Positions 46,177-56,149 of a DNA stretch of 64,000 nucleotides are shown one piece after another. The stretch comes from Thauera propionica (GTDB lineage: Bacteria > Pseudomonadota > Gammaproteobacteria > Burkholderiales > Rhodocyclaceae): assembly GCF_002245655.1 (NCBI RefSeq), contig NZ_NOIH01000014.1, positions 1-64,000 of the forward strand. Direction: 5' to 3'. Numbering within the stretch: position 1 is the stretch's first letter; every line of letters begins with the position of its first letter. The notes below the pieces were generated by a model. The model did no database searches and was not told the DNA's origin. It was given only the letters and a program-made list of their open reading frames with translations. The translations under genes were made by a program, and so were the position numbers.

Positions 46177-46193
46177 TTGCGAATGATTCGCAA
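46177..46193. promoter_or_regulatory. Fur-type perfect palindrome before S4-paralog operon
   Basis: TTGCGAATGATTCGCAA is a perfect 8-1-8 palindrome 17 bases ahead of the first small gene. GAATGATTC is the core of many betaproteobacterial Fur sites, and the operon lies back to back with feoB, which has its own Fur box. Confidence 0.75.
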
Positions 46194-46301
46194 TATCATC
46201 GATGCACCGTAGCTTGTCAACAAGTCACGAAGAATCGAGCCCCGCCGTCGCTGCCCGCCGACGCACCAAATGCCGGTGCGGGCCCGGACCGAGCGCGAGA
46301 C

Positions 46302-46342
46302 TTGAGATAGATCAGGAAATAAAAAATGAGATCCATTATCAT
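46302..46342 (+). promoter_or_regulatory. feoB promoter: degenerate FNR box and Fur box
   Basis: TTGAGATAGATCAG (46302-46315) matches the FNR consensus at 8 of 10 positions. A -10 element TATCAT (46337-46342) lies within one base of class II spacing. A strong Fur box, AAAAATGAGATCCATTATC (46322-46340), matches 14 of 19 consensus positions and overlaps the -10. FNR activation and Fur repression of feo are known in E. coli. Confidence 0.8.
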
Positions 46343-46380
46343 TAACGAATTGGCAATACCGGGGCATCGCCTTCAGCACC

Positions 46381-48342
46381 ATGAATCACGCCGTCTCGCT
46401 CGCTTCTCCATCCGGCGCCCTGCGCACCCTCGCCCTCGTCGGCCATCCCAATGTCGGCAAGTCGGTGCTGTTTCACCGCCTCACCGGCACCTACGTCACG
46501 GTGTCGAACTACCCTGGCACCACGGTCGAGGTATCGCGTGCCGCGCCGCGCTTCGACCGCGAGGCCTCGCTGCTGGACACCCCGGGCGTGCTGGCCCTGC
46601 CCTCGCGCAGCGACGACGAGCGCGCCACCATGCGCGCGCTCCTCAATGAGGACATGCGCACGCTGATCCAGGTCGGCGACGCCAAGAACCTGCGCCGCAC
46701 GCTGAACCTGACCGCCCTGCTCGCCGAACTGGGCGTGCCGATGGTGATGGCACTGAACATGACCGACGAGGCCAAGGCCCGCGGCGTGCATGTCGACGCC
46801 GCCGCACTGGGCGAGACCCTCGGTGTGCCGGTCGTCGCCACGGTCGCCACCGGCGGCGAAGGCGTCGCCGCGCTGACCGACGCCCTGCCGCACGCCGCCG
46901 TGCCCGCCCCGTTGCTGCGCTACGACCCGGTGCTCGAGCGCGACATCGTGCGCATCGAACAGCTGATCCTCGGCACCTGCCCGCATCCGCGCCTGGCCGC
47001 GCGCGGGCTGGCCATCCTCGCCATCGGCCGCGACCCCGAGGTCGAGGCCTGGCTGGCCGCGCAGCCCGGTAGCGAGCCGCTGCGCGCGACGCTTGCCGAA
47101 CTCACCGCCGCCATCGGCCGCGACTCGCTGCCCGCACGCCTCGCGCGCGAGCGCGGCGGCGCGGCCGAGGCGCTCGCGCGCACCGTCACCCAGCAGGCTG
47201 GCGGCAAGGACCGCACGCTGTCGATGCTGCTCGGCCGCGTCGCTGTGCACCGCCTGTGGGGCTGGCCGATGCTGCTCGGCGTGCTCTATCTCGTCTATCT
47301 CTTCGTCGGCGACTTTGGCGCCAGCACCCTGGTCGGGTTGCTCGAAGAAGACTTCTTCGGCGAGGTGCTGAATCCGGCGGTCACTGACTTCGTACACAGC
47401 CACATCTCCACGCCCTGGCTCGCCGACCTCTTCGTCGGCGAGTACGGCCTGTGGACGATGGGCATGACCTACGCGCTGGCGCTGATCCTGCCGATCGTCA
47501 CCACCTTCTTCCTCGCCTTCGGCGTGCTGGAGGACTCCGGCTACTTCTCGCGCCTGTCCGTGATCGCCAACCGTCTGTTCGCCGCCATCGGGCTGAACGG
47601 CCGTGCGGTGCTGCCGATGGTGCTGGGCCTGGGCTGCGTGACCATGGCCACGCTCACCACCCGCATCCTGCACACCCCGCGCGAACGCCTCATCACCATT
47701 TACCTGATGGCACTGGCGATTCCCTGCTCGGCGCAGCTGGGCGTGGTGCTCGGCCTGCTGGGCGGCATCTCCTTCGGTGCCACGGTGATCTGGGTCGCGG
47801 CGATCGTCCTGGTGCTGCTGTTCACCGGCTGGCTGGCGAGCAAGGTCGTGCCCGGCCGGCGCGTGCCGCTGATCACCGAGCTGCCGCCGATGCGCATGCC
47901 GGTGCTGGGCAACGTGCTGAAGAAGACCGGCGGGCGGCTCAAGTGGTACCTGATCGAGGTCATCCCGCTGTTCCTGATCGGTACGCTGATCATGTTCGTG
48001 CTCGACCGCAGCGGCGCGCTGCCGTGGATCATCGAGGCCGGCAAGCCGCTGGTGGTGGGCTGGCTCGGCCTGCCGCCCGAGGCCAGCGCCGCGTTCGTGA
48101 TGGGCTTCCTGCGCCGCGACTTCGGCGCCAGCGGCCTGTTCGCGCTGCAGGGCGAGCTGTCGATGGTGCAGGCGGTGGTCGGCATGGTCACGATCACCCT
48201 GTTCGTGCCCTGCATCGCCAGCCTGATGATGATCGTCAAGGAACAGGGGATGAAGGTCGCCGCGCTGATGCTGGCGATGATCATCCCCACCGCCTTCCTC
48301 GTTGGCGGTCTGCTCAACCACGGCCTGCGGCTGTTCTTCTGA
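46381..48342 (+). CDS. feoB: Ferrous iron transporter FeoB
   Basis: A 653-residue protein: N-terminal G domain (about 15-180) with G1 GHPNVGKS (21-28), G2/switch NYPGTTVEV, G3 DTPG and G4 NMTD; then the membrane domain with two inverted FeoB gate repeats (GVLEDSGYFSRLSVIANR; LGCVTMATLTTRIL; FMGFLRRDFGASGLF). Shorter than E. coli FeoB (773). It imports ferrous iron at low oxygen. The gene comes before feoA, the reverse of the classic order, and no FeoC is present. Ribosome-binding site is weak. Confidence 0.96.
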   Translation: MNHAVSLASPSGALRTLALVGHPNVGKSVLFHRLTGTYVTVSNYPGTTVEVSRAAPRFDREASLLDTPGVLALPSRSDDERATMRALLNEDMRTLIQVGDAKNLRRTLNLTALLAELGVPMVMALNMTDEAKARGVHVDAAALGETLGVPVVATVATGGEGVAALTDALPHAAVPAPLLRYDPVLERDIVRIEQLILGTCPHPRLAARGLAILAIGRDPEVEAWLAAQPGSEPLRATLAELTAAIGRDSLPARLARERGGAAEALARTVTQQAGGKDRTLSMLLGRVAVHRLWGWPMLLGVLYLVYLFVGDFGASTLVGLLEEDFFGEVLNPAVTDFVHSHISTPWLADLFVGEYGLWTMGMTYALALILPIVTTFFLAFGVLEDSGYFSRLSVIANRLFAAIGLNGRAVLPMVLGLGCVTMATLTTRILHTPRERLITIYLMALAIPCSAQLGVVLGLLGGISFGATVIWVAAIVLVLLFTGWLASKVVPGRRVPLITELPPMRMPVLGNVLKKTGGRLKWYLIEVIPLFLIGTLIMFVLDRSGALPWIIEAGKPLVVGWLGLPPEASAAFVMGFLRRDFGASGLFALQGELSMVQAVVGMVTITLFVPCIASLMMIVKEQGMKVAALMLAMIIPTAFLVGGLLNHGLRLFF

Positions 48343-48355
48343 AGGAGCCCGACGC

Positions 48356-48610
48356 ATGAACGCCAACCGCACGCCCACGCACGAACGCATCCGCCTCACC
48401 GGCACGCCGGTCGGCCGCATGGTCCGCATCACCGACTTCGGCGACGAGATCGATCCGCTGCAGCGCGAGCAGCTGCACGCCTACGGCCTGTCGGCCGCGC
48501 ACGCGGTCAAGGTGCTGCAGCAGACGCCGATGACGGTGCTGCTGTGTGAACACGTCGAACTCGCCATCGAACACGAAGTCGCCCGCCACCTGTGGGTGGC
48601 GATGGCCTGA
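48356..48610 (+). CDS. feoA: FeoA-like protein
   Basis: An 84-residue SH3-like protein of the FeoA family (RLTGTPVGRMVRITDFG; LHAYGLSAAHAVKVLQQTPMTVLLCEHVELAIEHEVARHLWV). FeoA supports FeoB transport. Start MNANRTPTHERIRL, with AAGGAG nine bases upstream. It follows feoB after 13 bases. The frame upstream of this ATG belongs to feoB read in another frame. Confidence 0.88.
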   Translation: MNANRTPTHERIRLTGTPVGRMVRITDFGDEIDPLQREQLHAYGLSAAHAVKVLQQTPMTVLLCEHVELAIEHEVARHLWVAMA

Positions 48611-48621
48611 GGCCCGGGCTC

Positions 48622-49335
<714 letters not shown>

Positions 49336-49352
49336 TCCCCGTCCCCGAATGG

Positions 49353-50912
49353 TCAGGCGATCGCGGCGTGCAGGGCCTCCAGCAGGCGGTCCTGCGAGAA
49401 CGGCTTGTCGAGCATCGGCAGGCCGAAATCCTCGCGGTCGGTATCGACCTTGTCCGCATAGCCGCTCATCAGCACCACCGGCAGCTCGGGCCGGAAACGG
49501 CGCACGAAGCGCGCCAACGCACGCCCGTCCATGCCGCCCGGCATCACGATGTCCGACAGCACGAGCGCGATCGCAGGGATATTCTCGACCATGTCGGCCG
49601 CCTCGTGGCCACTTTCGGCCTCGAGCACCGCGCAGCCGAGCGCCGACAGCTGCTTGCGCACCACGTCGCGCACCTTGTCGTCGTCCTCGACCAGCAGCAC
49701 CAGGCGCCCGGCAAGCGTGTCCGCCGCCAGGGTCGCCACATTCCCGGCCGGCTCGGGCCGCAGCTGAGCCGCACGCGGCGCACAGGGCAGCAGCAGCGAC
49801 ACCGTGGTGCCCACCGCCTGCCGGCTGCGAATGCGCACCCCGCCACCCGACTGCTTGATGAAGCCGTACACCATGGCCATGCCCAGTCCGCTGCCGAGGC
49901 CGAACTTCTTGGTGGTGAAGAAGGGCTCGAACACGTGCGTCAGGGTCGCACTGTCCATGCCGGTGCCGTTGTCGCTCACCGCGATCTGCACGTAACAGGC
50001 CGGCGGCAGCTCGAGATCGGCGGCGGCGGCGCCTTCTATGCAATCGAGCGAGCACTCGATGCGCAGCTCGCCGCCATTGGGCATGGCATCGCGCGCATTG
50101 AGCGCGAGGTTGAGCAGTGCGCTCTCGAGCTGGTTGGGGTCGACCAGCGCATGCAGCTCGACGTCGCGCGACGCGGTGGTGATGGTGATCGAATTGGGCA
50201 GCGAACGCCGGATAAGCCGCGCCATGCCCAGCACCAGTTCGTTGACCTCGACCACCTCCGGCACGATCGGCTGCTGGCGCGAGAAGGCGAGCAGCCGCCG
50301 CACCAGCCCCGCTCCGCCCTCCGCGGCGGCCAGCGCCGGGTCGACGTACTCGGCCACGACCGGTGCCAGTTCAGGATGCGCGCCGAGCGCCTCGGCCAGC
50401 CCCTGCAGGTTGCCGATCACCACCGTCAGCATGTTGTTGAAGTCGTGCGCAAGCCCACCGGTCAGCTGCCCGATCGCCTCCATCTTCAGGGCCTGCGCCA
50501 GCGCGCTCTGCGTGCGCCGCTGCTCGGTGATGTCCACCGCATGGACGTAGCAGCCCACCACCTCGCCTTCGGGGCTGAAATCCGGCACCAGCGTGCTGCG
50601 CGCATACAGCGTCTCGCCGCCGCGGCTGGGCATGCTGTACTCGTAGCTGACCTCCTCGCCAGCCAGCGCGCGCCGTACCTTGTCCTCGACCTGGTCGAAC
50701 ACGTGGCGGCCGATGACCTCGAGGATGCTGCGGTCCTTCATGCACTCGCTGGTCGTTCCGAACCACTGCGCGTAGCGCTTGTTGCCGTAGCGGAACACCC
50801 AGTCGTGGTCGAAATAGCCGACGTGCGCGGGGATGGTGTCGGTGATCTGGCGCAAGCGCACTTCGCTGTGGCTCAAGGCCTTGCCGCCCCTCGATCCCTG
50901 CCCCGAACTCAT
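49353..50912 (-). CDS. PAS hybrid sensor histidine kinase
   Basis: A 519-residue soluble kinase, no membrane span. PAS domain about 20-135 (IPAHVGYFDHDWVFRYGNKRYAQWFG; PEGEVVGCYVHAVDITEQ), phospho-accepting histidine in GGLAHDFNNMLTVVIGN (about 155-171), ATPase domain about 260-385 (NLALNARDAMPNGG, SDNGTGMD, GSGLGMAMVYGFI), and a C-terminal receiver about 400-515 with LVLSDIVMPGGMDG. So it is a hybrid kinase whose PAS domain senses an internal signal. Start at MSSGQGSRGG; an ATG 33 bases upstream is an alternative. Divergent from the acyl-CoA synthetase it may regulate (inference). Confidence 0.92.
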   Translation of the reverse strand: MSSGQGSRGGKALSHSEVRLRQITDTIPAHVGYFDHDWVFRYGNKRYAQWFGTTSECMKDRSILEVIGRHVFDQVEDKVRRALAGEEVSYEYSMPSRGGETLYARSTLVPDFSPEGEVVGCYVHAVDITEQRRTQSALAQALKMEAIGQLTGGLAHDFNNMLTVVIGNLQGLAEALGAHPELAPVVAEYVDPALAAAEGGAGLVRRLLAFSRQQPIVPEVVEVNELVLGMARLIRRSLPNSITITTASRDVELHALVDPNQLESALLNLALNARDAMPNGGELRIECSLDCIEGAAAADLELPPACYVQIAVSDNGTGMDSATLTHVFEPFFTTKKFGLGSGLGMAMVYGFIKQSGGGVRIRSRQAVGTTVSLLLPCAPRAAQLRPEPAGNVATLAADTLAGRLVLLVEDDDKVRDVVRKQLSALGCAVLEAESGHEAADMVENIPAIALVLSDIVMPGGMDGRALARFVRRFRPELPVVLMSGYADKVDTDREDFGLPMLDKPFSQDRLLEALHAAIA

Positions 50913-51121
50913 GCCTGCCCGCTCCTGCCCCGACGGGGAAAACATGTCATTCTAGTGAGCGCCCCGGCACGGGCAAGGGCTCGACAAGATTCAGTACATT
51001 CCGACGAAATTGCGGACAAGATTTTTTGCCATCCTCACGCGCGGAGGGAGAATGGACGTCGGGATCCGCGCAGTTCATCCCCGACCGATAACCCGTTTCT
51101 AAAGATGGGAGTGGAGAAAGA

Positions 51122-52759
51122 ATGTCGAATGCGTACGCTCAAGGACTGGACAAGAATCCGGCCAACTACGTCCCGCTGTCGCCGCTGAGCTTCATCGAGC
51201 GCTCGGCGATGGTGTACCCCAACCGCACCAGTGTCGTGCATGGCACGCGCAGCTACACCTGGAGCGAAACCTATACCCGCTGCCGCCGCTTGGCGAGCGC
51301 ACTGGTCGCGCATGGTGTTCAGCGCGGCGACACCGTGGCGGTGATGCTGCCCAACGTGCCGGCGATGTTCGAAGCCCACTTCGGCGTGCCGATGACCGGC
51401 GCCGTGCTCAACACGCTGAACACCCGCCTCGACGCCGAGGCCATCGCCTTCATGCTGCAGCACGGCGAGGCCAAGGTGCTGATCACCGACCCCGAGTTCG
51501 CCGGCGTGGTGCGCGGCGCGCTCGACCTGCTCGAAGGCAACAAGCCGCTGGTCATCGATGCGCTCGACGACGAGTACCCGGGCACCGAGCGCGTGGGCAC
51601 GCTGCTGTACGAAGACTTCATCGCCGGCGGCAACCCCGACTACGTGTGGAGCCTGCCCGCCGACGAGTGGGACGCGATCGCGCTCAACTACACCTCCGGC
51701 ACCACCGGCAACCCGAAGGGCGTGGTCTACCACCACCGCGGGGCCTACCTGAATGCCGCCTCCAACATCATCAGCTGGGGCATGCCGCAGCACGCCGTGT
51801 ATCTGTGGACGCTGCCGATGTTCCACTGCAACGGCTGGTGCTTCCCGTGGACGATGGCAGCCAACGCCGGCGTCAACGTCTGCCTGCGCAAGGTCGACCC
51901 GGCGCTGATCTTCGAGCTGATCCGCCGCCACAAGGTCAGCCACATGTGCGGCGCGCCGATCGTCTACGGCATGCTGATCAACGCCCCCGACCCGCTGCGC
52001 GCGGGCATCGAGCACAGCGTCGCCGGCCTCATCGCCGGTGCCGCCCCCCCGGCCGCCATCATCGAAGGTGCCGAGCGCATCGGCTTCGACATCACCCACG
52101 TCTATGGCCTGACCGAAACCTACGGCCCGGCCTCGGTCTGCGCCAAGCACCCCGAGTGGAACGAGCTGCCCATCGACCGCCGCGCCGAGCGCAACGGCCG
52201 GCAGGGCGTGCGTTACCACATGCAGGAAGCGATCACCGTGCTCGACCCGATGACGATGGAGCCGGTGCCTGCCGACGGCGAGACCATGGGCGAGATCATG
52301 TTCCGCGGCAACCTTGTCATGAAGGGCTACCTGAAGAACGAGAAGGCCACGCAGGAAGCCTTTGCCGGCGGCTGGTTCCACACCGGCGACCTGGCCGTCC
52401 TGCATCCCGACGGCTACGTCAAGATCAAGGACCGTTCCAAGGACGTCATCATCTCCGGCGGCGAGAACATCTCCTCGCTGGAAGTCGAGGAAGTCCTGTA
52501 CCGCCACCCGGCGGTGCTGACGGCCGCGGTCGTCGCCAGGCCCGACGCCAAGTGGGGCGAGGTGCCGGCGGCCTACATCGAGGTCAAGGAAGGCGCCGGC
52601 GTCACGGCCGACGACATCATCGCCCACTGCCGCGAGCACCTGGCGCGCTTCAAGGTGCCCAAGCACATCGAGTTCTGCGTGCTGCCCAAGACCTCGACCG
52701 GCAAGATCCAGAAGTTCGCCCTGCGCGAGATGGCCAAGTCGGCCTCGGCGATCGAGTAA
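51122..52759 (+). CDS. Acyl-CoA synthetase (AMP-forming)
   Basis: A 545-residue ANL-superfamily ligase activating a carboxylic acid to its CoA ester. P-loop motif [18 protein letters not shown] (about 187-204), adenylate motif GLTETYGP, hinge/ATP motifs [36 protein letters not shown], and the catalytic lysine in TSTGKIQKF (about 525-533). The layout is the medium-chain/branched fatty acid type, close to AMP-dependent synthetases used for isocaproate or dimethylacrylate-like acids, so the acid is not fixed. It starts after GTGGAGAAAGA and follows a 176-base gap with the divergent kinase gene. Confidence 0.92.
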   Translation: MSNAYAQGLDKNPANYVPLSPLSFIERSAMVYPNRTSVVHGTRSYTWSETYTRCRRLASALVAHGVQRGDTVAVMLPNVPAMFEAHFGVPMTGAVLNTLNTRLDAEAIAFMLQHGEAKVLITDPEFAGVVRGALDLLEGNKPLVIDALDDEYPGTERVGTLLYEDFIAGGNPDYVWSLPADEWDAIALNYTSGTTGNPKGVVYHHRGAYLNAASNIISWGMPQHAVYLWTLPMFHCNGWCFPWTMAANAGVNVCLRKVDPALIFELIRRHKVSHMCGAPIVYGMLINAPDPLRAGIEHSVAGLIAGAAPPAAIIEGAERIGFDITHVYGLTETYGPASVCAKHPEWNELPIDRRAERNGRQGVRYHMQEAITVLDPMTMEPVPADGETMGEIMFRGNLVMKGYLKNEKATQEAFAGGWFHTGDLAVLHPDGYVKIKDRSKDVIISGGENISSLEVEEVLYRHPAVLTAAVVARPDAKWGEVPAAYIEVKEGAGVTADDIIAHCREHLARFKVPKHIEFCVLPKTSTGKIQKFALREMAKSASAIE

Positions 52760-52781
52760 TTCCCTAGCACGTCCCTTTCCG

Positions 52782-52840
52782 AGCCGTTCCCGGCCTGACC
52801 GGCCCGCTGTCGCAAGACGCGGGCCGGCGGGACGGCTTTT
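52782..52840 (+). terminator. Long-stem terminator between acyl-CoA synthetase and permease
   Basis: An outer stem, AGCCGTTCCCG with CGGGACGGCT (one bulged base), encloses an inner stem CCGGCCCGC/GCGGGCCGG; a T-run of four follows. It lies about 22 bases after the synthetase stop. The permease start is 34 bases further, so it may only attenuate. Confidence 0.75.
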
Positions 52841-52873
52841 GCCCAAAACAAACAACAACACCCGGAGTTCAAC

Positions 52874-54289
52874 ATGGCTATCCAACGCCAACACGGTGCC
52901 GAGCACCCGTACTGGCCGCTTGGCCCCTTCAAGGTCCGCCTGCCCTTCATCCACTACCGCTGGGAGTACCCGGAGATGGTGCAGGGCCTGTTCATGTTCG
53001 TGGTCGGCCTGGCCATGATCCCGCTGCTGCAGAAATACCTGGGCATGCCCTACGAGGCGGCGCTGGCGTTCTGCGTCATTGCCGGCATCGGCTACATGCT
53101 GCCGGCGCTGCTGGGCGTGCCGCTGGTGCCCGGCTGGATCACGCCAGCGATCCCGGTGGTCATCCTCTTCCTGCAGGGGTTCGAGCCCGGCCCCGACGCC
53201 GTGCGCGCAATGTTCGCGCTGCAAATCATGGTGTTCGTGATCTTCCTGTTCCTGGGCATCACCGGCCTGGGCAACAAGCTGGTCACCGTCATCCCCAACT
53301 CGCTCAAGAGCGGCATCATCATCGGCGCGGGCATCGCGGCGATGATGGGCGAACTGAAGGCCGGCGGTCGCATCGACAGCACGCCGGTGTCGCTGCTGCT
53401 CGGTTCGATCGTGTCCGCCTACATCCTGTTCTCGCTGTCCTTCAAGCACATCGTCGAGACCAACAAGCTCGCCAAGACGATCTCCAACTTCGGCATGATC
53501 CCCGGCCTGTTCGTGGCGATCCTCGTCGGTTGGGCTGTCGGTGAATATCCGCTGCCGGACATCCAGTGGGGCATCACCCAGCCCGACTTCAAGGGCATGA
53601 CCGAGTACCTGATCTTCGCTGTCGGCGTGCCCAGCCTGGACATGTTCCTGCTCGCCATCCCCACCGCGATCATCGCCTACGTGATCGCCTTCGGCGACAT
53701 CCTGGTCGGCTTCACGCTGTGCAAGCGCGTCGACCACCTGCGCCAGGACGAGCAGATCGAACTCGACGTCACCCGCGTTCACCTGGTCACCGCGCTGCGT
53801 AACGGCATCCACGCCTTCTTCGCGCCCTGGCCCGGCCTGGCCGGCCCGCTGTGGACCGCCGCCCACGCCACCGTGGCCGAACGCTACGCGCTGGGCCGCA
53901 AGTCGATGGACTCGATCTACTCCGGCGGCGGCACCTTCTGGATCACCGGCTTCATCGCGCTCTTCATCCTGCCGCTGGTGTCCTTCTTCAAGCCGGTGCT
54001 GCCGATCGCGCTGTCGCTCACGCTCGTGCTGACGGCCTACATCTGCATCATGGTGGGCATGGAAGAACTGAAGAGCTCGACCGAGCGCGGCGTGGCCGGC
54101 ATCGTCGCGGTGACGCTGGCGATGCCCGATCCGAAGGCGACGGTGTACGCGGTAGTCATCGGCCTCGTGCTGTACTGGCTGATCGAGCGCCCGAACGCCG
54201 CTGCACGTGCCAAGCAGGACCTGTCGATCATCGGCGACAACACCGCCGACATCGAAGCGGGCGACGAGCACGGCGTAGCCCGGAAGTAA
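52874..54289 (+). CDS. NCS2-like membrane permease of unknown substrate
   Basis: A 471-residue inner-membrane protein of about 12-14 spans starting MAIQRQHGAEHPYWPLGPFKVRLPFIHY. It resembles uncharacterised nucleobase-cation-symport-2/solute-carrier 23-type permeases (NSLKSGIIIGAGIAAMMGELKAGG, PTAIIAYVIAFGDILVGF). Close neighbour of an acyl-CoA synthetase and a sensor kinase, so it may import the acid that the synthetase activates (inference). CGGAGTT precedes the start. Confidence 0.8.
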   Translation: MAIQRQHGAEHPYWPLGPFKVRLPFIHYRWEYPEMVQGLFMFVVGLAMIPLLQKYLGMPYEAALAFCVIAGIGYMLPALLGVPLVPGWITPAIPVVILFLQGFEPGPDAVRAMFALQIMVFVIFLFLGITGLGNKLVTVIPNSLKSGIIIGAGIAAMMGELKAGGRIDSTPVSLLLGSIVSAYILFSLSFKHIVETNKLAKTISNFGMIPGLFVAILVGWAVGEYPLPDIQWGITQPDFKGMTEYLIFAVGVPSLDMFLLAIPTAIIAYVIAFGDILVGFTLCKRVDHLRQDEQIELDVTRVHLVTALRNGIHAFFAPWPGLAGPLWTAAHATVAERYALGRKSMDSIYSGGGTFWITGFIALFILPLVSFFKPVLPIALSLTLVLTAYICIMVGMEELKSSTERGVAGIVAVTLAMPDPKATVYAVVIGLVLYWLIERPNAAARAKQDLSIIGDNTADIEAGDEHGVARK

Positions 54290-54334
54290 GCGCGCCAGCG
54301 GGGCTCCGGCCCCGATGCGCATCGCAAGAGCCGC

Positions 54335-54384
54335 GAAAGGGGCTGGTGCCGGTAGCGAGCGCTACCAGCCCAGCCCCTTTCTCA
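54335..54384. terminator. Strong inverted repeat between permease and azlD
   Basis: GAAAGGGGCTG pairs with CAGCCCCTTTC around an inner stem GGTAGC/GCTACC. It lies between converging genes; the azlD stop codon is within it. No strong T-run, but the long stem probably blocks transcription from both sides. Confidence 0.65.
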
Positions 54385-54688
54385 TCAGCAACAGCAAGCC
54401 CATGCCAAGCAGGAAGGGCAACCAGGGATTGCGCCAGCGCAGCGCCACGGCGATGACGACCAGGCCGGCGGCCAACTTGGGGTTGAAGGGCGACACCTCG
54501 CCGCCATCGATCAGCAGGTCGGGTACCACCAGCGCGGACAGCGCCGCTGCCGGCGCGTAGCGCAGCGCGCGCTGCAGGGCCGGCGGCAGGCGCCCCTTCT
54601 CACCGAGCAGGATGAAGCTGCCGCGGGTCAGGACCGTGGTCGACCCGATCGCCAGCAGCGTGAGCCACAACCAGATGCCTTCGCTCAT
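54362..54688 (-). CDS. azlD: Branched-chain amino acid export subunit AzlD
   Basis: A 108-residue membrane protein with four spans (MSEGIWLWLTLLAIGSTTVLTRGSFILLG, RYAPAAALSALVVPDLL). AzlC and AzlD form an exporter of branched-chain amino acids and analogues. Start overlaps the azlC stop (ATGA). A longer frame upstream is a shadow of azlC. Confidence 0.9.
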   Translation of the reverse strand: MSEGIWLWLTLLAIGSTTVLTRGSFILLGEKGRLPPALQRALRYAPAAALSALVVPDLLIDGGEVSPFNPKLAAGLVVIAVALRWRNPWLPFLLGMGLLLLMRKGLGW

Positions 54689-55389
54689 CGCGGCGCCCTC
54701 CCGGACAGCGCCCGCTCCGCCAGGAACCCCGCGCCAATCCCGAGCGCGATGCCGACAATCAGGCCCATGCGCAGCGGCAGATCCCTCAGCAGTACCGCCC
54801 CCAGACCGCCCACCAGCGCCGCCAGCCACATCGGCCGCTCGCGCAGCATCGGGATCACCATTACCGTCAGCGCGATCGTGGTCATGAACTCGAGCGACCA
54901 GTCGCGCGGCATCACGCTGGCACCGAGCACGCCCACCAGCGTGCAGCACTGCCAAACCAGCCAGCAGTAAACCGACGGCGCGATGTAGTAACCCCAGCGC
55001 CAGTGCGGATCATCCGCCTTGATGAGCTTGTCTGCGCCCACGGCGAACAGGCCATCGACCAGCAGGTAGCTCGAGGCCAGTCGGCGCATCAGGGGATGGC
55101 CGTGAAAGACCGGTGCGAGCGCCGCGCTGAAGATGACGAAGCGCAGGTTCAGCACCATCGCGGTAGCGAAGATCAGCCACAGCGGTGCGCCGCTGGCGAT
55201 GAGCGGCAGCGTGCCCAGTTGCGCGGTGCCGGCATAGACCAGCACGTTCATGCCCATGGCCTCGAGCGGCGACAGGCCGATCGAGCGCATCGCGATGCCG
55301 GTCACCATGGCCCAGGGCACGAGCCCGACCGACAGCGGCAGGAAGTCGCGCAGCCCCTCGCGGGCGCCGCGCCGAAAAGCGGATTCCAT
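54685..55389 (-). CDS. azlC: Branched-chain amino acid exporter AzlC
   Basis: A 234-residue membrane protein (six to seven spans) matching AzlC: FLPLSVGLVPWAMVTGIAM, NVLVYAGTAQLGTLPLIASGAPLWLIFATAMVLNLRF. Start MESAFRRGAREGLRDF; an ATG ten codons upstream (55419) is possible. Works with AzlD. Confidence 0.9.
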   Translation of the reverse strand: MESAFRRGAREGLRDFLPLSVGLVPWAMVTGIAMRSIGLSPLEAMGMNVLVYAGTAQLGTLPLIASGAPLWLIFATAMVLNLRFVIFSAALAPVFHGHPLMRRLASSYLLVDGLFAVGADKLIKADDPHWRWGYYIAPSVYCWLVWQCCTLVGVLGASVMPRDWSLEFMTTIALTVMVIPMLRERPMWLAALVGGLGAVLLRDLPLRMGLIVGIALGIGAGFLAERALSGRAPR

Positions 55390-55466
55390 TCGGATGAGAT
55401 CGCAAAAGCGACCAAGCATAGCAGCCGGAATGGAAAAGATTCAGCTTCCCGGACCGTGCGACTGCA

Positions 55467-56042
55467 TCAGAAGCCCAACGACTCGCCGGCACCCAGCAAG
55501 GTCGCCACGCCCAGCACGGCAAAGATCACCGCCGCGATGCCGTGCACCAGGCGCACCGGCATGCGCTGCGCGATGCGGTCGCCCAGCAGTACCGCCGGCA
55601 CGTTGGCGATCATCATGCCCAGCGTCGTCCCCGCCACCACCGCCACCAGGGCCTGATACTGCGCCGCCAGCGCCACCGTGGCGATCTGCGTCTTGTCGCC
55701 CATCTCGGCGAGGAAGAAGGCCACCACCGTGGCACCGAACACCCCCAGGCGCGGCAGGCGGGCTTCGTCTTCGTCGAGCTTGTCGGGAATCAGCGTCCAT
55801 ACCGCCATCGCGAGGAAGGACAGGCCCAGCACCCAGCGCAGGGTCTGCGGCCCCATCAGCGTGGTCAGCCAGGTGCCCACCGCGCCGGCAAACGCATGGT
55901 TGGCCAGCGTCGCGACCAGGATGCCGGCGACGATCGGCCAGGGACGGCGGAACTTGGCCGCGAGGATGAAGGCGAGCAGCTGGGTCTTGTCGCCGATCTC
56001 GGCGAGCGCGACGATGCTGGTGGAGATGAGAAAGGCGTCCAT
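55467..56042 (-). CDS. GDT1/TMEM165-family (UPF0016) cation transporter
   Basis: A 191-residue protein of six spans, built from two halves each with the hallmark ExGD(K)T motif: VALAEIGDKTQLLAFILA (about 14-22) and FLAEMGDKTQIATVALA (about 111-119). Family members export manganese (or calcium) and protect against Mn overload. The 107 bases upstream contain a stem GGGAGC/GCTCCC near 56060-56085, but I could not recognise the Mn-sensing yybP-ykoY riboswitch. Confidence 0.9.
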   Translation of the reverse strand: MDAFLISTSIVALAEIGDKTQLLAFILAAKFRRPWPIVAGILVATLANHAFAGAVGTWLTTLMGPQTLRWVLGLSFLAMAVWTLIPDKLDEDEARLPRLGVFGATVVAFFLAEMGDKTQIATVALAAQYQALVAVVAGTTLGMMIANVPAVLLGDRIAQRMPVRLVHGIAAVIFAVLGVATLLGAGESLGF

Positions 56043-56149
56043 GTCCGGGCGAACTCTACGGGGGAGCGCAGTCTACCCTGCTCCCGTCCTGCCTGCTGCA
56101 CCGCACACCCGCGATCGCCCGCTTGCCCAGCAGCCGGGGCACGTCCCAC

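Noticed and set aside
51035-54322. 1095-codon minus-strand frame
   Set aside because: Runs antisense through the acyl-CoA synthetase and permease, both clear genes; no domain in the frame.
56043-56149. Possible yybP-ykoY manganese riboswitch ahead of the GDT1-family gene
   Set aside because: A stem is visible, but the conserved sequence elements of that riboswitch could not be matched and the gap is short. A covariance-model search would decide.
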